NCBI GenBank assembly: GCA_026125925.1
Contig: JAHCKF010000025.1
Location: forward strand, 1-19,589
DNA: 19,589 bases
Direction: 5' to 3'
DNA from: Pseudolabrys sp.
Lineage (GTDB): Bacteria; Pseudomonadota; Alphaproteobacteria; Rhizobiales; Xanthobacteraceae
The notes beneath the pieces are model-generated. The model saw only the letters and a program-made list of their open reading frames with translations, made no database searches and was not told the origin of the DNA. The position numbers were made by a program, and so were the translations under genes. Positions 6,894 through 14,915 of this stretch are shown in pieces; the first letter of the stretch is position 1, and the number at the start of each line of letters is the position of its first letter.

Positions 6894-7223
6894 ATGAGCA
6901 AAAACAACAACGAAACCTGGAACACCAAGTACGGCAAACGTCGCGTCCGCGACGAGAAGCCGACCTTGGCCGAGGCGATCGAAGCGGCACGCGGATTCAT
7001 AGAGGATCTCGATCAGCAGGCTGAGTTCGCCGCCGCGCTGATGGGTATGCCGGTCGAGAAGGTGCGTGCCGAGATCCTGAAGACGGCGCCACCTCGCAAG
7101 GAGCCGCAGAAGTCCGTGGTATTCACCGGTTCGTCCACGGCGCCGCGCACCATCGTCGTCGAACGCAAGCCCACCCGCCGCGTCATTCCGGCCGGCGCCC
7201 GCGCCGCCCTGCTCAATCACTAG
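6894..7223 (+). CDS. Conserved hypothetical protein, 109 residues
   Basis: A small soluble protein starting MSKNNNETWNTKYGKRRVRDE. The ATG at 6894 is preferred (GGGGCG seven bases upstream) over one at 6849. Visible parts are a polar N-terminus, a helical middle (TLAEAIEAARGFIEDLDQQAEFAAALMGMP, about 23-53, then VEKVRAEILK) and a basic, proline-rich tail with KSVVFTGSS and VVERKPTRRVIP. There is no signal peptide, membrane span or cysteine. It resembles uncharacterised proteins that I recall from Bradyrhizobium relatives; I do not recognise a function. The photolyase gene follows 51 bases downstream on the same strand, so the two may be cotranscribed. Confidence 0.75.
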   Translation: MSKNNNETWNTKYGKRRVRDEKPTLAEAIEAARGFIEDLDQQAEFAAALMGMPVEKVRAEILKTAPPRKEPQKSVVFTGSSTAPRTIVVERKPTRRVIPAGARAALLNH

Positions 7224-7274
7224 CCCGCTTCGCCCCGCTGATCCGGACGAGCCGCGCCATCGTACAAGGTGCGG

Positions 7275-8684
7275 ATGACGACGCTTGTCTGGTTCCGCCA
7301 GGATCTGCGATTGCGCGACAACCCCGCCCTCGCCGCGGCGGCTGCGCGCGGCCGCGTCGTGCCCATCTTCATTCTCGACGACGCCGACACCGGCTGGGAG
7401 CCGGGCGCAGCCAGCCTCTGGTGGCTGCATCACAGCCTGGCGGCGCTGCGCAAGGACCTTAGCGCGCTGTCGCTCTTCCGCGGCGATCCGCAGAAGCTCA
7501 TCCCTCAGCTCGCCAAGGATGCAAGAGCGTCCGCCGTGTTCTGGAACCGCTGCTATGACGGCCGTGCCGTCAAACGCGACACCGCGCTCAAGGAAGCGCT
7601 GAAGGACGACGGCATCGAGGTCGAGAGCTTCAACGGTGCCCTCCTCAACGAGCCTTGGGACATCAAGACCGGCACCGGCGGAAGCTACAAGGTGTTCACC
7701 CCCTACTGGCGCGCCGCACAGGCGCGCGACTTCGCGGCGCCGGTGGCGAAGCCGACGACGTTCGACGTGCGCCGGCTCGCATCGGGCGACAAGCTCGAGG
7801 ACTGGAGGCTGTTGCCGACGCAGCCGAACTGGGCCAAGGGCTTCACCGAATACTGGACGCCGGGCGAGCAAGGCGCGCTCGACCGCTTCGATGACTTCCT
7901 GCGCGAAGACCTCGCCACCTACGGCGAGATGCGCGACCGGCCGGACAGACCGGCAACGTCGCGGCTGTCGCCGCATCTGCACTTCGGCGAGATCTCGCCA
8001 CGGCAAATCTATGCGCGGCTGCGTCACGAACTCGACAGCAAGACAACCCGCTCCGGCGCCGCCAAGTTTCTCAGCGAAGTCGGCTGGCGCGAGTTCGCCC
8101 ATCACGTGCTCTATTATTTTCCGCGACTGCCGGACGACAACTGGCGCGAGGGCTTCGACGCCTATCCATGGCGCAACAGCAAGAGTGACCTGACAGCGTG
8201 GCAGCGCGGCAAGACGGGCTATCCGCTCGTCGATGCCGGCATGCGCGAACTATGGGCGACCGGATTCATGCACAACCGCGTGCGCATGATCGCGGCGAGC
8301 TTCCTGATCAAGCATCTACGCCTCGACTGGCGCCTCGGCGAAGCCTGGTTCTGGGACACGCTCGTCGATGCCGATCTCGCCAACAACGCCTTCGGCTGGC
8401 AGTGGGTCGCCGGCTCCGGCGCCGATGCCTCGCCCTATTTTCGTATCTTCAACCCGATGGCGCAGGGCGAGAAATTCGATCCCAAAGGCGATTACGTGCG
8501 CCGCTGGTGCCCGGAGCTGTCAAAGCTGCCGGACAAGTTCATCCATGCGCCCTGGAAGGCGGATGCGGACGTTTTGAAAGAGGCCGGCGTCACGCTCGGC
8601 AAGGATTATCCCGAGCCCATCGTCGATCACGACGAGGCACGCAAGGCGGCTTTGGACGGGTATAAGAACATCCGCAATTCGTAG
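7275..8684 (+). CDS. phrB: Deoxyribodipyrimidine photolyase, class I (CPD)
   Basis: A 469-residue light-driven DNA repair enzyme that splits cyclobutane pyrimidine dimers using reduced FAD. The N-terminal alpha/beta antenna-binding domain begins LVWFRQDLRLRDNPAL. The C-terminal FAD domain shows the family series TSRLSPHLHFGEISPRQ, FLSEVGWREFAHHVLYYFP, TGYPLVDAGMREL, TGFMHNRVRMIAASFL, LVDADLANNAFGWQWVAGSGADASPYFRIFNP. The tryptophans of the electron chain and dimer pocket (the WAT, DWRLGEAWFWDTL and FGWQWVAG regions) are present, which favours photolyase over a cryptochrome. The ATG at 7275 has AAGG five bases upstream; a GTG at 7269 is possible. The TAG stop lies inside a palindromic intergenic element. 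Confidence 0.95.
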   Translation: MTTLVWFRQDLRLRDNPALAAAAARGRVVPIFILDDADTGWEPGAASLWWLHHSLAALRKDLSALSLFRGDPQKLIPQLAKDARASAVFWNRCYDGRAVKRDTALKEALKDDGIEVESFNGALLNEPWDIKTGTGGSYKVFTPYWRAAQARDFAAPVAKPTTFDVRRLASGDKLEDWRLLPTQPNWAKGFTEYWTPGEQGALDRFDDFLREDLATYGEMRDRPDRPATSRLSPHLHFGEISPRQIYARLRHELDSKTTRSGAAKFLSEVGWREFAHHVLYYFPRLPDDNWREGFDAYPWRNSKSDLTAWQRGKTGYPLVDAGMRELWATGFMHNRVRMIAASFLIKHLRLDWRLGEAWFWDTLVDADLANNAFGWQWVAGSGADASPYFRIFNPMAQGEKFDPKGDYVRRWCPELSKLPDKFIHAPWKADADVLKEAGVTLGKDYPEPIVDHDEARKAALDGYKNIRNS

Positions 8685-8786
8685 CCCGGGTGGAGCCAAC
8701 GGGTCGGCGCTAAGCGCCGCCCGATGACAGGCTACGCGTAACCCGGGGCGGCGGTCCCGGCTTTCGCTGCGCTTCAGCGGGCTACG
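8680..8786. repeat. Palindromic intergenic element after the photolyase gene
   Basis: Terminal inverted repeats CGTAGCCC (8680-8687) and GGGCTACG (8779-8786) enclose a strong hairpin, CGGG-T-CGGCGC-TAA-GCGCCG-CCCG (8700-8723), and a second GC-rich arm. GTAGCCCGG...CCGGGCTACG elements are a known repeat style in Bradyrhizobium relatives; this copy looks degenerate. It supplies the photolyase stop codon and fills the convergent gap to recJ, so it may serve as a terminator for both. Confidence 0.75.
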
Positions 8787-8810
8787 AGGCCACTCCAGCC
8801 GGGCCAGAAA

Positions 8811-10622
8811 TTAAGCCAGCGCCACATCCACGATCCGCATCTGCACGCGTTCGGCGCCCTGCCAGCGATCGACGGTGAGATAACCGGCGACGTGCGCCTG
8901 CCGGCCGCGATTGTCGAGCAAAGCCTTGCCGAGCGGCGTGCCGACGCAGCGGAAGCAGATGGCGTTGACGAACCGGCCGTCGCCCGACTTGAGACGGACG
9001 CGCAGATGATTTTCGCCGACCGGATCGACATAGGCCAAAGTATGCGACGGCAGCGCCAGCACCGGCTCGGGATTGCCGGCGCCGTAAGGCCCGGCCTTCG
9101 CCAGCAGCGCGCACAGTTCTGTATTGACAGCGCCGGCACTTACGGCTCCGTCGATCTTAAGCGCGGTTTCGCGCCCCGCGGCTTCGACCGCCGCCGACAA
9201 GGTCTCTTCCATGAAGGCGCGGAACGGCCCCAAGCCGTCCTTGCGCACGGTGATGCCGGCCGCCATGGCGTGGCCGCCGCCCTTCACCAGCAGGCCGTGA
9301 TGCACCGCCTCGCGGACAGCGCGGCCGAGATCGACGCCGGGGATCGAGCGGCCCGAACCGGTGCCGGTACCGCCCGGCTCCAGCGAGATGGCGAAAGACG
9401 GCCGGCCGAAGCGTTCCTTCAGCCGCGCGGCGACGAGACCGACGACGCCGGGATGCCAGCCGGCTTGCGCGGTGACGACGACGGCGCCCTTCTCTTCCAG
9501 GCCAAGCGCGGCGAGAGCCTCAGCCTCGGCCTGCTCGACCGCGGCGACCTCGATGGCGCGGCGCTCGTGATTGAGCCGGTCGAGTTCGACCGCAATGCGC
9601 GCGGCCTCGGTGCCGTCATCTTCGAGCATCAGCCGCGCGCCGAGATCGGCTCTGCCGATGCGGCCGCCGGCATTGATGCGTGGACCAAGCATGAAGCCGA
9701 GGTGAAAGGCTTCCGGCGGGCCGCTGAGGCGCGAGGCGTCCATCAACGCGGTCAGGCCGATCTGCTCGCGGCGGCGCAGCGCTATCAGCCCCTTGGCGAC
9801 AAAGGCTCGGTTGAGCCCCTTGAGCGGCACGACGTCGGCCACGGTGCCGAGCGCGACGAGATCGAGCATCGATAACAGATCCGGCGTCTTGCGGCCATCG
9901 AAATAGCCGCGGCGGCGCAATTCACGCGTCAGCGCCACCAGCGTCATGAACACGATGCCGCAGGCGGCGAGATAGCCGAGTCCGGAGAGATCGTCGGCGC
10001 GGTTGGCATTCACCACAGCGACGGCCGGCGGCAACACTTCGTCGGCAAGATGATGATCGAGCACGATCGATTGCAGGCCGAGGGTCGCGGCTTCGGCCAG
10101 CACGACATGGCTGGTGGTGCCGCAATCGACCGTCACCAACAGCGTCGCGCCGCGCTCGGCGAAGGAGCGGATGGCGTCGGCGTTCGGGCCGTAGCCCTCG
10201 AAGATGCGGTCGGGAATGTGGACGATCGGATCCAGCCCGCAACTTCGCAGGAAGCGCGCCAGCAGCGCCGACGAGGTCGCGCCGTCGACGTCGTAATCGC
10301 CGAAGATCGCCACCTTCTCGTTGCGCTGGATGGCGTCGGCGAGCCGCGCTGCCGCTGCGTCCATGCCGGTGAGCACCGACGGATCGGGCATCAAGTTCTT
10401 CACCGTCGGATCGAGATAGGCCTCGACCTCATCGACCTCGACGCCGCGCCCGGCGAGTACCCGGGCCAGGAGCTCCGGCGTGCCGAGCCGCTGCGCGATC
10501 GTGGTGGCGCGCGCCAGGCCGCGATCGTCGAGCCGGTCGCGCCACGCCCGCCCGGTCGCGGATTTCTCCACGCCGAGGAAATAGCGCTCGCGCTCGTCGA
10601 AGGTGGCGGCAGGCAGGGCCAT
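8811..10622 (-). CDS. recJ: Single-stranded-DNA-specific 5'-3' exonuclease RecJ
   Basis: A 603-residue DHH-superfamily nuclease for recombination repair (RecF pathway) and mismatch repair. The metal-binding DHH motifs are visible: FGDYDVDGATSSALL at about 107-121, VTVDCGTTSH at 163-172 and VLDHHLADE at 187-195. VALGTVADVVPL (257-268) and GPRINAGGRIG (313-323) follow, then the DHHA1 domain with GWHPGVVGLVAARL (388-401) and GGGHAMAAG (448-456). The C-terminal OB-like domain includes GPYGAGNPEP. Length is normal. It is last in the alaC-hom-glpX-recJ run, but a 188-base gap holding a palindromic element separates it from glpX. No Shine-Dalgarno is seen before the ATG at 10622; TATATT lies six bases upstream of it. 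Confidence 0.96.
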   Translation of the reverse strand: MALPAATFDERERYFLGVEKSATGRAWRDRLDDRGLARATTIAQRLGTPELLARVLAGRGVEVDEVEAYLDPTVKNLMPDPSVLTGMDAAAARLADAIQRNEKVAIFGDYDVDGATSSALLARFLRSCGLDPIVHIPDRIFEGYGPNADAIRSFAERGATLLVTVDCGTTSHVVLAEAATLGLQSIVLDHHLADEVLPPAVAVVNANRADDLSGLGYLAACGIVFMTLVALTRELRRRGYFDGRKTPDLLSMLDLVALGTVADVVPLKGLNRAFVAKGLIALRRREQIGLTALMDASRLSGPPEAFHLGFMLGPRINAGGRIGRADLGARLMLEDDGTEAARIAVELDRLNHERRAIEVAAVEQAEAEALAALGLEEKGAVVVTAQAGWHPGVVGLVAARLKERFGRPSFAISLEPGGTGTGSGRSIPGVDLGRAVREAVHHGLLVKGGGHAMAAGITVRKDGLGPFRAFMEETLSAAVEAAGRETALKIDGAVSAGAVNTELCALLAKAGPYGAGNPEPVLALPSHTLAYVDPVGENHLRVRLKSGDGRFVNAICFRCVGTPLGKALLDNRGRQAHVAGYLTVDRWQGAERVQMRIVDVALA

Positions 10623-10692
10623 GCCGGGAATATAGGGCGTTTGGAGCGCGGCCGCAGGTGGGCTGTGGATAGACGCGCGCCACGTTAGCCAT

Positions 10693-10782
10693 TGTCATGC
10701 CCGGGCTTGACCCGGGCATCCCGCTTAGGCTGGCACCGTGCGTCCCTAAGCGGGGATGGCCGGGACGAGCCCGGCCATGACA
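10693..10782. repeat. 90-bp cloverleaf-like palindromic element
   Basis: Terminal inverted repeats TGTCATG (10693-10699) and CATGACA (10776-10782) enclose hairpin GCCCGGG-CTTGA-CCCGGGC (10699-10717), a central stem ATCCCGCTTAG/CTAAGCGGGGAT (10718-10728 and 10746-10757, one bulge), and hairpin GGCCGGG-ACGAG-CCCGGCC (10758-10776). The architecture matches the element at 5767-5844 although the sequence differs. It lies between glpX and recJ and may end or attenuate the operon transcript. Confidence 0.85.
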
Positions 10783-10810
10783 GAAGGCAATTCGGACTGT
10801 CCGCTGTGCC

Positions 10811-11803
10811 TCAATCCAGATGAAACTTCTCGAGCTGGCGATGCTCGCCGATGACGCGGCGGACGGTGCCGGTGGTCGAGCGCATGACCACGGTCTCGGT
10901 CTCGATCACGTCCTTGCCGAAGTTGACGCCCTTGAGCATCGCGCCGGTGGTGACGCCGGTGGCGGCGAACAGGCAGTCGCCCTTCACCATGTCTTCGATC
11001 TCGTACTTCTTCTTGGCGTCCTTGATGCCCATCTTCAGGATGCGCTCAGCCAGCGCCTCGGTGTCGATGACGAGGCGCGTTTGCATCTGGCCGCCGATGC
11101 AGCGCAGTGCCGCCGCCGACAGGACGCCTTCTGGCGCGCCGCCCGAGCCGAGATAGATGTCGATGCCGGTCTTGGCTTCGGCGCAGTGAATGACGCCGGC
11201 AACGTCGCCGTCGGAGATCAGCGAGACCGCCGCGCCGAGTTTGCGGATCGCGGCGATCTTGTCGGCGTGGCGCGGCCGGTCGAGCAGGATCGCGGTGATC
11301 TCCGAAGGCTTCACGCCCTTGGCCTTGGCGAGATTGATGATGTTCTCTTCCACCGGCGCATCGAGATCGACGGTGCCCTTGGGATAGCCGGGGCCGATGG
11401 CGATCTTGTCCATGTAGCAGTCCGGTGCGTGCAGCAGCGTACCACCGTCGGCCATGGCGATGGTGGCGATCGAGCCCGGCATGTTCTTGGCGCACAGCAC
11501 GGTGCCCTCGAGCGGATCGACGGCGATATCGACCTTGGGACCGTTCTTGTTGCCAACCTTCTCGCCGATGAACAGCATCGGCGCCTCGTCGATCTCGCCC
11601 TCGCCGATCACGACGGTGCCGTCGATCGGCAGCTTGTTGAGTTCGCGGCGCATGGCGTCGACCGCCGCCTGGTCGGAGGCCTTGTCGAGCCCGCGGCCGC
11701 GCAGGCGCGCGGCGGAGACCGCGGCGCGCTCGGTGACGCGGACGATCTCCAGCGTCAGGATGCGCTCCAGCAGCAGTTCGGGCTGAATCGTGATCGAAGC
11801 CAT
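10811..11803 (-). CDS. glpX: Class II fructose-1,6-bisphosphatase
   Basis: A 330-residue cytoplasmic phosphatase that converts fructose-1,6-bisphosphate to fructose-6-phosphate in gluconeogenesis; relatives in autotrophs also act on sedoheptulose-1,7-bisphosphate. The metal and substrate motifs of the GlpX family are present: VIGEGEIDEAPMLFIGEKVG (about 65-84) and VDPLEGTVLCAKNMPGS (95-111). RLRGRGLDKASDQAAVDAMR precedes them, and YLGSGGAPEGVLSAAAL and KGDCLFAATGVTTG follow. It starts 23 bases after the hom stop, with a good Shine-Dalgarno (GAGGGGA), so it is cotranscribed with hom. A glpX next to homoserine dehydrogenase is a conserved order in Rhizobiales rather than a sign of a shared pathway. 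Confidence 0.96.
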   Translation of the reverse strand: MASITIQPELLLERILTLEIVRVTERAAVSAARLRGRGLDKASDQAAVDAMRRELNKLPIDGTVVIGEGEIDEAPMLFIGEKVGNKNGPKVDIAVDPLEGTVLCAKNMPGSIATIAMADGGTLLHAPDCYMDKIAIGPGYPKGTVDLDAPVEENIINLAKAKGVKPSEITAILLDRPRHADKIAAIRKLGAAVSLISDGDVAGVIHCAEAKTGIDIYLGSGGAPEGVLSAAALRCIGGQMQTRLVIDTEALAERILKMGIKDAKKKYEIEDMVKGDCLFAATGVTTGAMLKGVNFGKDVIETETVVMRSTTGTVRRVIGEHRQLEKFHLD

Positions 11804-11826
11804 AAGACGGTCCCCTCGTAACTGAA

Positions 11827-13140
11827 CTAATTTTTCTCGATGCGGATAACCTGCGGCCGGCCGGAAATCACCCGGTCTCTCCCCACCGCGGCAAGCGCCT
11901 TGCGCACAGCGTCCTCACTGGTCGCATAGGTAATCAGAATAACCGGCACGGAGCCGTTTTTCGACTTTGGCGCAACGTCCCCCTTGGGATGACGCTGCAC
12001 GATCGATTCCAGCGAAATGTCCTGCTGCGCCAGCCTTTTGGCGATGGTTGCGGCAGTGCCGGGCTTGTCGCGGGCTTCGAGGCGGATGTAGTAGCCGCCC
12101 TCGTGACGCTGCATCGGCGCCTTTTTCACCACCGTGAGCTTGCCCGCCGGCCGTCCGAACGGCGCGCTCTTGGCGCCGCGCGCGATATCGGCGATGTCGG
12201 ACAGAACGGCGGAAGCGGTCGCCGCGCCGCCGGCGCCAGGACCGACCAGCGTGATCGGATTGATGCCTTCGGCGTCGATGGTGACGGCGTTGGTGACGCC
12301 CATCACCTGCGCGATCGAGGAATCCTTGCGCACCATGGTCGGGTGAACGCGCTGCTCGATGCCCTTGGCCGTCCGCACGGCCACGCCGAGCAGCTTGATG
12401 CGATAGCCGAGCTCGTCGGCAGCCGCCAGATCGGCCGGCGCGATCGACGAAATACCTTCGACATAGATCGCGCGCTCGTCGACCTTGGTGCCGAAAGCCA
12501 GACTCGCCAGCAGCGCCAGCTTCTGCGCCGTGTCGTGACCCTCGACGTCGAAGGTCGGATCGGCCTCGGCATAGCCGAGCCGCTGCGCGTCGGCGAGGCA
12601 GTCGGCGTAAGACAGGCCCTCCTGCTCCATCCTCGTGAGGATGTAATTGCAGGTGCCGTTGAGGATGCCGTAAATGCGGTTGATGGCGTTGCCCGCAAGC
12701 CCCTCACGCAACGTCTTGACGACCGGAATGGCGGCGGCGATCGCGGCCTCGTAATTGAGCGAGACATCGGACTTCTCGGCGAGTTGCGCCATCTTGAAGC
12801 CGTGCTTGGCAAGCAACGCCTTGTTCGCCGTCACCACCGACTTGCCGGAGGCGAGCGCATATTCGACAGCGGTCTTGGCCGGATCGCCCGAGCCGCCCAT
12901 CAATTCGACGAACACGTCGATGCCGTCGAAGCCGGCGAGCTCGACCGGATCGGAAAACCACTTCATCTTCTTGAGGTCGATGCCGCGGTTCTTGTTGCGC
13001 GAGCGCGCCGACACCGCGACCACCTCGATGGCACGGCCGCAACGGGCGGCCAGCGCGGCGCGCTGCTCCGCAATCTGAGCGATCAATGCGGCGCCTACCG
13101 TGCCGAGGCCGGCCACGCCTACGCGAAGAGGTTCGACCAT
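11827..13140 (-). CDS. hom: Homoserine dehydrogenase
   Basis: A 437-residue NAD(P)-dependent enzyme that reduces aspartate semialdehyde to homoserine, the branch point to threonine and methionine. The N-terminal Rossmann motif is VGVAGLGTVGAAL (7-19). The catalytic domain shows VVTANKALLAKHG, NYEAAIAAAIPVVK, GILNGTCNYILTRM and DPTFDVEGHDTAQKLALLASLAFG. A C-terminal ACT domain (GGYYIRLEARDKPGTAATIA onward, about the last 85 residues) suggests allosteric control, commonly by threonine. The frame is open for 93 more codons upstream, but those overlap the aminotransferase and are Arg/Ser-rich shadow sequence. The ATG at 13140 is one base after the alaC TAA (TAACATG) and has no Shine-Dalgarno, so translation probably relies on reinitiation from alaC. 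Confidence 0.96.
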   Translation of the reverse strand: MVEPLRVGVAGLGTVGAALIAQIAEQRAALAARCGRAIEVVAVSARSRNKNRGIDLKKMKWFSDPVELAGFDGIDVFVELMGGSGDPAKTAVEYALASGKSVVTANKALLAKHGFKMAQLAEKSDVSLNYEAAIAAAIPVVKTLREGLAGNAINRIYGILNGTCNYILTRMEQEGLSYADCLADAQRLGYAEADPTFDVEGHDTAQKLALLASLAFGTKVDERAIYVEGISSIAPADLAAADELGYRIKLLGVAVRTAKGIEQRVHPTMVRKDSSIAQVMGVTNAVTIDAEGINPITLVGPGAGGAATASAVLSDIADIARGAKSAPFGRPAGKLTVVKKAPMQRHEGGYYIRLEARDKPGTAATIAKRLAQQDISLESIVQRHPKGDVAPKSKNGSVPVILITYATSEDAVRKALAAVGRDRVISGRPQVIRIEKN

Positions 13141-13141
13141 G

Positions 13142-14359
13142 TTAGCGCCGGTTCGCCAGCGGGACGACGTTGTGGAGCTGCGTCGGCGCCGTCTCGAGGA
13201 AGCGCTTGATGTTGCGCGCGGCCTGGCGGATGCGCTGCTCGTTTTCGACGAGCGCGATGCGCACATAGCCCTCACCACGTTCGCCAAAGCCGGTGCCGGG
13301 GGACACCGCAACCTCGGCCTTCTCGACCAGCAGCTTGGAGAACTCGACAGAGCCCATCTCACGGAACGGCTCCGGGATCGGCGACCAGGCGAACATCGAC
13401 GCGCTGGGTGCCGGCACATTCCAACCGGCGCGCGAGAAGCTGTCGATCATGACGTCCCGGCGCTTGGTGTAGATGTCGCGCATTTCGCGCACGCACTCGT
13501 CCGGGCCGTTGAGCGCCGCCGTCGCGGCCACCTGCACCGGCGTGAAGGCGCCGTAGTCGAGATAGGACTTCACGCGGCCGAGCGCGGCGATCAGCCGGTC
13601 ATTGCCGACGGCAAAGCCCATGCGCCAGCCGGCCATCGAGAAGGTCTTCGACATCGAGGTGAACTCGACGGTGACGTCGATCGCGCCCGGCACCTGGAGC
13701 ACCGACGGCGGCGGATCGTTGTCGAAATAGACTTCGGCATAAGCCAGATCCGACAGGATGAAGATCTCATGCTTCTTCGCGAAGGCGACGAGGTCCTTGT
13801 AGAAGTCGAGGCTGGCGACGAAGGCCGTGGGGTTCGATGGATAGCAGACGACGATGGCGATCGGCTTCGGGATCGAGTGGCGGATGGCGCGCTCGACCTG
13901 AGCGAAAAAGTCCGGCGTCGGGTCCGACGACACCGAGCGGATGACGCCGCCGGCCATCAGGAAGCCGAAAGCGTGGATCGGATAGCTCGGGTCGGGAACG
14001 ATGATGACGTCGCCCGGCGCGGTGATCGCCTGCGCCATGTTGGCGAAGCCTTCCTTCGACCCGAGCGTGGCCACGACCTGGGTATCGGGATTGAGCTTCA
14101 CGCCGAAGCGGCGCTCGTAATAGGCAGCCTGGGCCCGGCGCAGGCCGGGAATGCCACGGGACGCCGAGTAACGGTCGGTGCGCGGCTTGCCTAAGGTCTC
14201 CTTGAGCTTGTCGATGACGTGCTGCGGCGCCGGCAGGTCTGGGTTACCCATGCCGAGGTCGATGATGTCCGCACCGGCGTTCCTGGCCTTGGCCTTGGCG
14301 CGGTTCACCTCTTCAAACACGTAAGGCGGCAGGCGGCGGATGCGGTAGAATTCTTCCAT
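13142..14359 (-). CDS. alaC: PLP-dependent aminotransferase, AlaC type
   Basis: A 405-residue class I/II aminotransferase very similar in pattern to E. coli AlaC (glutamate-pyruvate aminotransferase). It has RIRRLPPYVFEEVN, IIDLGMGNPD, RYSASRGIPGLRRA, TLGSKEGFANM, VPDPSYPIHAFGF, CYPSNPTA, DLAYAEVYFD and the PLP-lysine motif TSMSKTFSMAGWRMG with K238. AFTPVQVAATAAL and YVRIALVENEQRIRQA complete the series. It probably transfers an amino group between glutamate and pyruvate or a related keto acid; similar proteins are often labelled LL-diaminopimelate or aspartate aminotransferase, so the substrate is open. The start at 14359 fits AlaC (AAGG about ten bases upstream); an upstream ATG at 14410 adds an Arg-rich stretch and is less likely. 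It overlaps neither neighbour: 69 bases follow the lipoprotein stop, and hom begins one base after its own stop. Confidence 0.92.
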   Translation of the reverse strand: MEEFYRIRRLPPYVFEEVNRAKAKARNAGADIIDLGMGNPDLPAPQHVIDKLKETLGKPRTDRYSASRGIPGLRRAQAAYYERRFGVKLNPDTQVVATLGSKEGFANMAQAITAPGDVIIVPDPSYPIHAFGFLMAGGVIRSVSSDPTPDFFAQVERAIRHSIPKPIAIVVCYPSNPTAFVASLDFYKDLVAFAKKHEIFILSDLAYAEVYFDNDPPPSVLQVPGAIDVTVEFTSMSKTFSMAGWRMGFAVGNDRLIAALGRVKSYLDYGAFTPVQVAATAALNGPDECVREMRDIYTKRRDVMIDSFSRAGWNVPAPSASMFAWSPIPEPFREMGSVEFSKLLVEKAEVAVSPGTGFGERGEGYVRIALVENEQRIRQAARNIKRFLETAPTQLHNVVPLANRR

Positions 14360-14428
14360 CGTTTCAGACCTTGGCTGGAGCCTCGGCCGCCCTCTCCGGC
14401 TGGCCTTCAAAACCCCGGCTGGCTTTTA

Positions 14429-14830
14429 TCATGGGTTCGCTTTTGCGCCAGTGGCCTGCCCGGTTTTCGGGGCGGCGGGCTTCTTTTTTGCCGGTGCCTC
14501 GGCTGGCGCCTGAGGTGGAGGCAACTCCGGATCGGCCGACAGCTTGCCCTGCTCGTCCCGCAGCTTCTGCAGGTCCTTCTGCAGTTTCAACTGCCCCTGG
14601 TCGTCGAGGGGCGCGTCCGGCCGCCGGGCCGGCGTGTCGTAGACATTGGGATACTTGAAGTCCTTGGCCGGCGGCTTCGGGGCCTCATCTGGCAGACCGC
14701 CGAGCGCGTGCGGCACGAAATCGCCCATGCCGCCTTGGGCGCAGCCGGACAGCACCAGTTGCGCCGCAACCGGCACGACCACCGTCAGAAGGAGAATCCT
14801 GGTCCGCCGCTGTCTCAAACAGTCCCTCAT
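14429..14830 (-). CDS. Small lipoprotein of unknown function
   Basis: A 133-residue lipoprotein. The signal region has an Arg-rich start (MRDCLRQRRTR), a hydrophobic core and the lipobox LSGC with C30 as the lipidated residue. The mature part has a conserved-looking block KYPNVYDTPARRPDAPLDDQ, a short charged helix (LKLQKDLQKLRDEQGKL) and an Ala/Pro/Lys tail. The residues after the Cys are AQ, not Asp, so outer-membrane sorting is expected (inference from the Lol rule). I do not recognise a function. It is the first gene of the alaC-hom-glpX unit in the direction of transcription, with GAAGG about five bases before the ATG and a good extended -10 promoter 77 bases upstream. Confidence 0.8.
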   Translation of the reverse strand: MRDCLRQRRTRILLLTVVVPVAAQLVLSGCAQGGMGDFVPHALGGLPDEAPKPPAKDFKYPNVYDTPARRPDAPLDDQGQLKLQKDLQKLRDEQGKLSADPELPPPQAPAEAPAKKKPAAPKTGQATGAKANP

Positions 14831-14906
14831 CAGCCTTCGCGGCGGCCGCCCTACCGGAATGCCCCGAGATGGCGGTCGCGCTCAAAAATTAGTGCAGACT
14901 CAATGA

Positions 14907-14915
14907 ATTATAGCA
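14907..14915 (-). promoter_or_regulatory. Extended -10 promoter for the lipoprotein-alaC-hom-glpX unit
   Basis: On the minus strand the sequence reads TGCTATAAT: a perfect TATAAT preceded by the TGn extended element. A weak TTAGCC lies 17 bases further upstream. It lies in the most AT-rich part of the 229-base divergent region and gives a leader of about 70 bases to the lipoprotein ATG. No equally good hexamers were found for phaC on the other strand of 14831-15059. Confidence 0.55.

Noticed and set aside
7843..8105. Minus-strand frames within the photolyase gene
   Set aside because: They fall wholly inside a photolyase with all family motifs intact and have no independent support.
8680..10782. 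Insertion sequence or transposon ends
   Set aside because: The palindromic elements have inverted ends but no transposase gene, and the intervening DNA is ordinary recJ. They are separate small elements, not one transposon.
10820..11821. 333-codon plus-strand frame opposite glpX
   Set aside because: It covers glpX almost exactly and has the Asp/Gly/His/Leu-rich composition expected of antisense high-GC coding DNA. GlpX motifs on the other strand are clear.
11989..13209. 406-codon plus-strand frame opposite hom
   Set aside because: Antisense shadow of an intact, motif-rich homoserine dehydrogenase.
13141..13419. 93-codon N-terminal extension of hom
   Set aside because: It lies inside alaC in another frame, is Arg/Ser-rich, and the Rossmann motif begins right after the ATG at 13140.
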